Origin: DRGV01 sp018903055 [NCBI: bacterium] | GTDB lineage: Bacteria > UBP18 > UBA7526 | Reading direction: 5' to 3' | Assembly (NCBI GenBank): GCA_018903055.1 | Contig: JAHIPW010000013.1 | Span: 1-18,326, forward strand | DNA length: 18,326 nucleotides | Shown here: piece by piece, positions 14,868 to 18,326 of the stretch | Numbering within the stretch: the first letter of the stretch is position 1 | Layout of the letters: the number at the start of each line of letters is the position of its first letter | The notes under the pieces: model-generated | What the model saw: the letters and a program-made list of their open reading frames with translations, nothing else | Databases searched by the model: none | What the model was told of the DNA's origin: nothing | Position numbers and translations under genes: made by a program

Positions 14868-16943
14868 CTATTCTCTTTTCTCTAAGTAGCTTTCATCAAC
14901 CAGCACTTCTCTTACCTTGCTTCCTCTATAGGGGCCAACTACTCCCTCTTCTTCCATCATATCAATCAGTCTTGCTGCCCGGGCATAGCCTACCTTTAAT
15001 CTCCTCTGTAACATGGAAACCGAGGCCCTCCTTGTCTGAATGATTACCCTTACCGCATCCTGATATAATTCATCCTCTTCTGGAGTGCTGGCCGGAGAGG
15101 GGGTCTTTCTCTCAAAGATATTCTCTACATAGACTGGTTCTCTTTGGGAGCGGACAAACTGGGCTATTTTTTCAATCTCAGAATCAGCGATGAGCGAACC
15201 CTGAATACGTATGGGCTTTGTCTTTGAGGGATCGGAGAAGAGCATATCCCCCCTTCCCAGTAACTTCTCTGCCCCGCTCATATCTAAGACAATTCGAGAA
15301 TCAACCCTTGCTGCCACCTGGAAGGCGATCCTCACTGGAAAGTTGGCTTTAATGAGACCGGTAATGACATCAACAGATGGTCTCTGGGTAGCTAAGACAA
15401 TGTGAAGTCCTACGGCACGAGCCATCTGGGCCAGCCGGGTGATGGTATGCTCGCAATCCACAGGAGCCACGAGCATTAGATCGGCTAACTCATCGATAAT
15501 GACAATGATGTAGGGTATCTTCTCCACCTTGGTAAGGGCATTATAACTTTCGATATCCCGGGCCCCAACCTCAGAGAATAACTTGAACCGCTCCTCCACC
15601 TCCCTCACCGCCCACTTCAGAGCCAGGGTTGCCTTCTTGGGGTCAGTAATCACGGGAGTAATGAGATGAGGGATGTCATTATATGTCTTCAGTTCCACCC
15701 TCTTGGGATCGATTAAGAGGAACTTCACCTCATCCGGTGTTGCCTGAAATAGGACGCTATTTATGATGCAGTTTATACAGACCGATTTCCCACTTCCCGT
15801 GGTCCCGGCAATTAATAAATGGGGCATGGTGGCCAGATCAGCGATTATCGGTCTACCGGCTATATCCTTTCCTAATGATAGAGTAAGTTTTGATGGCGAC
15901 TCATAAAACTCCCTGGTACTCAGGATCTCTGAGAGATAGACAAAGGAAGGTCTCTTATTGGGAACCTCAATCCCTAAGGCCGCCTTCCCCGGAATGGGGG
16001 CCTCGATACGGATGCTGGGAGCAGCCAATTTCAGAGCAATATCATTGGAGCGGGAGGTGATGGAAGAGACGGTCACCCCCCTTGCCGGCTGAACTTCAAA
16101 CCGGGTAATAACCGGCCCCTGGAGAGCACCAACAACCTTAGCCGATATCCCGAACTCAGAGAGAGTCTCCTCTAAGAGAGTGCTCTTTGCTTTAAGGTCC
16201 TCTTTCTCTTCCTCTGTCTTTGGCTTAGCCAAGAGGGAAAGATCGGGCAGGGTATAGGCCTCTTCTTCTTCCTCCGGGGTCTTCTTGGCTATCTTTTTCA
16301 CTCTCATGGAAACAGGGGCAACCTTCTCCTCTTTAGCCTCCGGTCTCTTAATAGTAACTAGATTAGAAGGCCTCGGCTTGCGGGAAAATAATCCCTTTAG
16401 TCCCCGAAAGAAGGAGAGAATCCCTCTTCCCAATAGAGAGAAGAACTTGGGATAAGAGACCTCTGCTGCTAAAGGTAGAGAGACGATTAACGCCGTTACT
16501 GCAATGAGATAGGCACCAATTCTGCCAAAAACAGAAAGCGGTTTAAGTAAGGAATCCCCTATATACCCACCAGCAGGAAAATTGGCCACGTATTCCTTAA
16601 AGGATAGGCTTAAAATAACACATAAAGAAAGTAGCAAAAGGACAATTCCTACAATTTTTAGAGGCCATTTCTCTGTCCTGATCGCCCGGCATTTTATCCC
16701 GCCCCAGAAAATAATGGCTATCGGGATTACAAAAGAGGCCATGCGACCTAGGGCAAAGAATAACCAGTAGGCGAGGTAGGCTCCTACTATTCCACCCCAG
16801 TTACCCAATGGTTTATTGGGAGGAACTTTCTCCTGGAGTACATCTCCACAATGATAGGTAATTAAACTAATAAAGACGAAGATAGCTAAAGCAAGGAGTA
16901 ATATTCCAATAACCTCACTGATTCTCTTTTCTTTTGTGGACAT
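14868..16943 (-). CDS. ftsK: DNA translocase FtsK/SpoIIIE
   Basis: 691 residues from ATG 16943 with GGGGTG just ahead. FtsK is anchored at the division septum and pumps chromosome termini into the daughter cells. Four or so membrane helices fill residues 10-30, 50-82, 95-115 and 140-162. A charged linker follows (185-250), short as in SpoIIIE rather than E. coli FtsK. The alpha/beta motor starts near 255, with Walker A GTTGSGKS (380-387), IDPKRVELKTYNDIPHL (411-427), Walker B IIVIIDELADLM (479-490) and LATQRPSVDVITGLIKANFP (517-536). The C-terminal gamma winged helix is at about 622-690, with DELYQDAVRVI and RRLKVGYARAARLIDMME, which in relatives reads KOPS sites. It is the first gene of the core block, preceded by a 446-base repeat region. 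Confidence 0.97.
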   Translation of the reverse strand: MSTKEKRISEVIGILLLALAIFVFISLITYHCGDVLQEKVPPNKPLGNWGGIVGAYLAYWLFFALGRMASFVIPIAIIFWGGIKCRAIRTEKWPLKIVGIVLLLLSLCVILSLSFKEYVANFPAGGYIGDSLLKPLSVFGRIGAYLIAVTALIVSLPLAAEVSYPKFFSLLGRGILSFFRGLKGLFSRKPRPSNLVTIKRPEAKEEKVAPVSMRVKKIAKKTPEEEEEAYTLPDLSLLAKPKTEEEKEDLKAKSTLLEETLSEFGISAKVVGALQGPVITRFEVQPARGVTVSSITSRSNDIALKLAAPSIRIEAPIPGKAALGIEVPNKRPSFVYLSEILSTREFYESPSKLTLSLGKDIAGRPIIADLATMPHLLIAGTTGSGKSVCINCIINSVLFQATPDEVKFLLIDPKRVELKTYNDIPHLITPVITDPKKATLALKWAVREVEERFKLFSEVGARDIESYNALTKVEKIPYIIVIIDELADLMLVAPVDCEHTITRLAQMARAVGLHIVLATQRPSVDVITGLIKANFPVRIAFQVAARVDSRIVLDMSGAEKLLGRGDMLFSDPSKTKPIRIQGSLIADSEIEKIAQFVRSQREPVYVENIFERKTPSPASTPEEDELYQDAVRVIIQTRRASVSMLQRRLKVGYARAARLIDMMEEEGVVGPYRGSKVREVLVDESYLEKRE

Positions 16944-17389
16944 CTTTCACCCCGTTGGAGATAGGAAACGCCTTAATTTATTTCCCAGATAGACACTCGC
17001 TTCGCTCTCCGCCGTCTTTTACTTATTCAAGTTCCGATACCTTCAAATAACGTTTGCCTATCCTCGATTCCAGATAGGCACTCGTTTCACTCGTGCTCTA
17101 TCTTCCTTCGGACAGCCCCTTTTATCAAAGAGGCTGGGTTCGTATCGGTCTAGTGCCTATCGCAGTCCCGCTCCTTAACCCGAAGGGTAAGGGGCGGTCG
17201 GAATTTGGTTTATTCAAATTCCGATACGATTAAATATTTGCTTTATTTTCTATAGAAGACTACTTTTCTGGAGCTATATTTTTGAAAGCGTTTCCGTAAA
17301 TTACTTATTGAATTTGTACAGCGCCTTTATCTTCTGCTTTAAGTAAATTACATAGTGACAATACCTATCTCTATGATATCCAACGGGGT
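16944..17389. repeat. Repeat-rich region upstream of ftsK with inverted ends and two nested copies
   Basis: No convincing gene lies here. The region is bounded by inverted ACCCCGTTGG (16949-16958) and CCAACGGGGT (17380-17389), and GATAGG/CCTATC follow inward on both sides, with 9 extra bases on the right. Inside are two copies of one repeat in the same orientation. The short one (16985-17049) and the long one (17070-17228) both start CCAGATAG-CACTCG on the plus strand and end with TTATTCAA-TTCCGATAC. The long copy holds a 13-14 base stem, CCGCTCCTTAACCC (17168-17181) with GGGTAAGGGGCGG (17185-17197), with one mismatch and one bulge. The promoter of ftsK probably lies here or to the right, but I see no hexamer pair I would stand on. 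Confidence 0.7.
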
Positions 17390-17623
17390 TCACCTCATTG
17401 TGAGCGCCTTGATAAATCTTTTTGCCTCTTCCATATCTTTTTCGACATCTCTGCAGGTTAGTTTTGAAGCCACAAGTCGGGGATAGCGCTCAGCAAAGTA
17501 ATAGCCTGAGACACGTTCGCACAATCCGCGGAAAGATTCTAAAGAGGAATTATACCTAATGGCATTATCTTTTGCCACCTTTTTCCAATCTTCAGGATAC
17601 AAGGAATTCTCTATTCTTTTCAT
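17390..17623 (-). CDS. Short HEPN-domain protein, middle missing
   Basis: 77 residues; ATG 17623 overlaps the stop of the MNT gene as ATGA. HEPN proteins of this group pair with MNT nucleotidyltransferases as toxin and antitoxin, the HEPN part being an RNase. The start LYPEDWKKVAKD (8-19) is the usual first helix, and SLESFRGLCERVSGYYFAER (27-46), followed by the YP and SKLT segments, is the usual last part. Family members are about 120-130 residues. The 50 or so residues between, which carry the second and third helices and the active-site R-X4-6-H region, are absent, and the frame is intact across the junction. So it appears to be an in-frame internal deletion and is unlikely to be an active RNase. 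It could instead be an unusually small member. Confidence 0.75.
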   Translation of the reverse strand: MKRIENSLYPEDWKKVAKDNAIRYNSSLESFRGLCERVSGYYFAERYPRLVASKLTCRDVEKDMEEAKRFIKALTMR

Positions 17624-17970
17624 AATTCAACCCCTTCTTCTAATATCTCCTGCACGAATTGATCCCCTATCTTTAATCTCTTTGCCACTTCCTCTGGTCT
17701 TAAAACAATGGGTGAGAGAGCAAGTCCATCATAAAGATCACGTACCTGAGCAAGTACCGTTGCCATCCTATCAAAGAATCTCTCCTTTGTGGGAGTAATG
17801 ACCAAGATATTTACATCGCTATCTTTAGTAGCCTCTCCTTTGGCATAGGAGCCAAACAATATTACTCTTTCTGCATGATACTCATCCTTCAGGCGTTTAC
17901 CTATTGCCTTTATTCTATCGAGTATTTCTTGCTTCCTAATCTCACTAATCCTCTTCTCTTTTATGGGCAT
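17620..17970 (-). CDS. MNT-type minimal nucleotidyltransferase (HEPN partner)
   Basis: 116 residues from ATG 17970 with GAGGTGA right before it. Such proteins are antitoxins that add nucleotides (often AMP) to a HEPN partner. The core strand and loop VILFGSYAKGEATKDSDVN (36-54) show the GSxARG-like motif Gly40-Ser41 and the acidic site, but the usual SDxD reads Ser51-Asp52-Val53-Asn54, so one of the two metal aspartates is Asn. The rest, LSPIVLRPEEVAK and then FVQEILEEGVEL, is typical. The first ten codons and ribosome site are close to those of ftsK (see findings); family members usually start nearer to residue 14. Coupled to the shortened HEPN gene, it may be a decaying module or one with changed chemistry. 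Confidence 0.85.
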   Translation of the reverse strand: MPIKEKRISEIRKQEILDRIKAIGKRLKDEYHAERVILFGSYAKGEATKDSDVNILVITPTKERFFDRMATVLAQVRDLYDGLALSPIVLRPEEVAKRLKIGDQFVQEILEEGVEL

Positions 17971-18159
17971 CGTTCACCTCTGCAACCGCAAAAACGCTAA
18001 ACTTAACTTAAAGACGCAAAATTAAATATCGGAAACACGGATTGGTTACGGATTATCACAGATAACCGTATATCAATGGGATAGTTATTGTTAAATGGTT
18101 GCACCTGCCTATCGACAGACAGAGTTGCCTTACTCGTTTCGGTCATCTGTTTCTGCTTA
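17971..18159. other. Intergenic stretch between CsgG-like and MNT genes
   Basis: 189 bases without a gene. GGTTACGGATTATC and GATAACC (about 18045-18068) hold a repeated GGATT word and a short inverse pair. 18107-18150 includes CTATCGACAGACAG and ACTCGTTTCGG, fragments that resemble pieces of the repeat upstream of ftsK (GATAGGCACTCGTTTCACTC). I see no clear terminator or promoter. Confidence 0.4.
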
Positions 18160-18326
18160 CTACTTCACTTTTTCTTTATATCTCTGCGCGGCTTTCATTT
18201 CCTTAACAAGACGTTTCACTAGACCTTTCAATCTAGAAGAGGTTCCACTCCAAACAACGATGCCAGTTTCAATATCAATAAGACGAACACTAATAATGTT
18301 CCCGCTTGTATAACTAGATATACCTG
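18160..18326 (-). CDS. CsgG/LpoB-like lipoprotein, C-terminal end (5' end outside window)
   Basis: The minus-strand frame entering at the right edge runs 54 residues to a TAG at 18162-18160. It reads GISSYTSGNIISVRLIDIET then GIVVWSGTSSRL and KGLVKRLVKEM. VxVRLIDxETGxxxWSG is the standard closing strand pair of the CsgG/FlgO/LpoB-type periplasmic domain, found in many outer-membrane lipoproteins whose names vary. The plus-strand frame over the same bases has no such meaning. Only the end is visible, so the family is likely but the role is not known. It is separated from the MNT gene by 189 bases. Confidence 0.6.
   Translation of the reverse strand, partial: GISSYTSGNIISVRLIDIETGIVVWSGTSSRLKGLVKRLVKEMKAAQRYKEKVK

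Noticed and set aside
17168-17197. Long stem upstream of ftsK as a riboswitch or terminator
   Set aside because: It lies inside a repeated element, far from the start codon, with no T-run and no known riboswitch core.
18095-18313. Plus-strand 72-residue frame at the right edge
   Set aside because: The minus strand over the same bases encodes a clear CsgG-like ending, so this frame is its shadow.

Overview
The window looks like a chromosomal segment of an uncultured diderm bacterium. All recognised genes lie on the minus strand and read from high to low coordinates. A family 9 (heptosyltransferase-like) glycosyltransferase, a CsgG-like fragment and a polyprenyl-phosphate sugar pathway all fit a cell with an outer membrane. 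The order ftsK-rodZ-(membrane protein)-pgsA-pgpA-cinA-thpR-(TPR metallopeptidase)-recA is an expanded form of the ftsK-rodZ-pgsA-cinA-recA order known from several phyla. Together with the short-word repeats between genes, it suggests a candidate phylum such as Omnitrophota. That placement is inference and weak.

From right to left: (i) 18160-18326 is the 3' end of a CsgG-like gene. (ii) 17390-17970 is an MNT nucleotidyltransferase/HEPN pair in which the HEPN partner appears to have lost its middle. (iii) 16944-17389 is a repeat-rich intergenic block. (iv) 7438-16943 is the core block: ftsK (DNA translocase), rodZ-like shape factor, an unknown multi-pass membrane protein, pgsA and pgpA (phosphatidylglycerol synthesis), cinA and thpR (nucleotide/RNA repair enzymes), a secreted TPR-metallopeptidase, and recA. 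(v) 1-7361 is an envelope glycan cluster: NAD-dependent sugar epimerase, GT4, GT-C (ArnT/PMT-like), GT9, DPM1-like GT2, polysaccharide deacetylase, and a second GT4 cut by the window edge. From the GT4 at 6326 down to the deacetylase, three junctions are 4-base start/stop overlaps and one gap is only 4 bases, so these five genes look like one translationally coupled operon. The DPM1-like enzyme could charge a polyprenyl phosphate that the GT-C enzyme uses as donor.

The least ordinary content lies in the DNA between and inside the genes. Nearly every non-overlapping junction carries its own tandem array of a 7-11 base word in about four copies, often starting at the stop codon of the upstream gene and sometimes paired with its inverse. 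A separate hairpin-bearing repeat family has copies upstream of ftsK. One copy sits inside the 5' end of the GT4 gene as an apparent 99-base in-frame insertion flanked by a 6-base direct repeat, adding 33 residues to the protein. I found no CRISPR array, rRNA, tRNA, phage gene or transposase, and no coherent new multi-gene defence or metabolic system.
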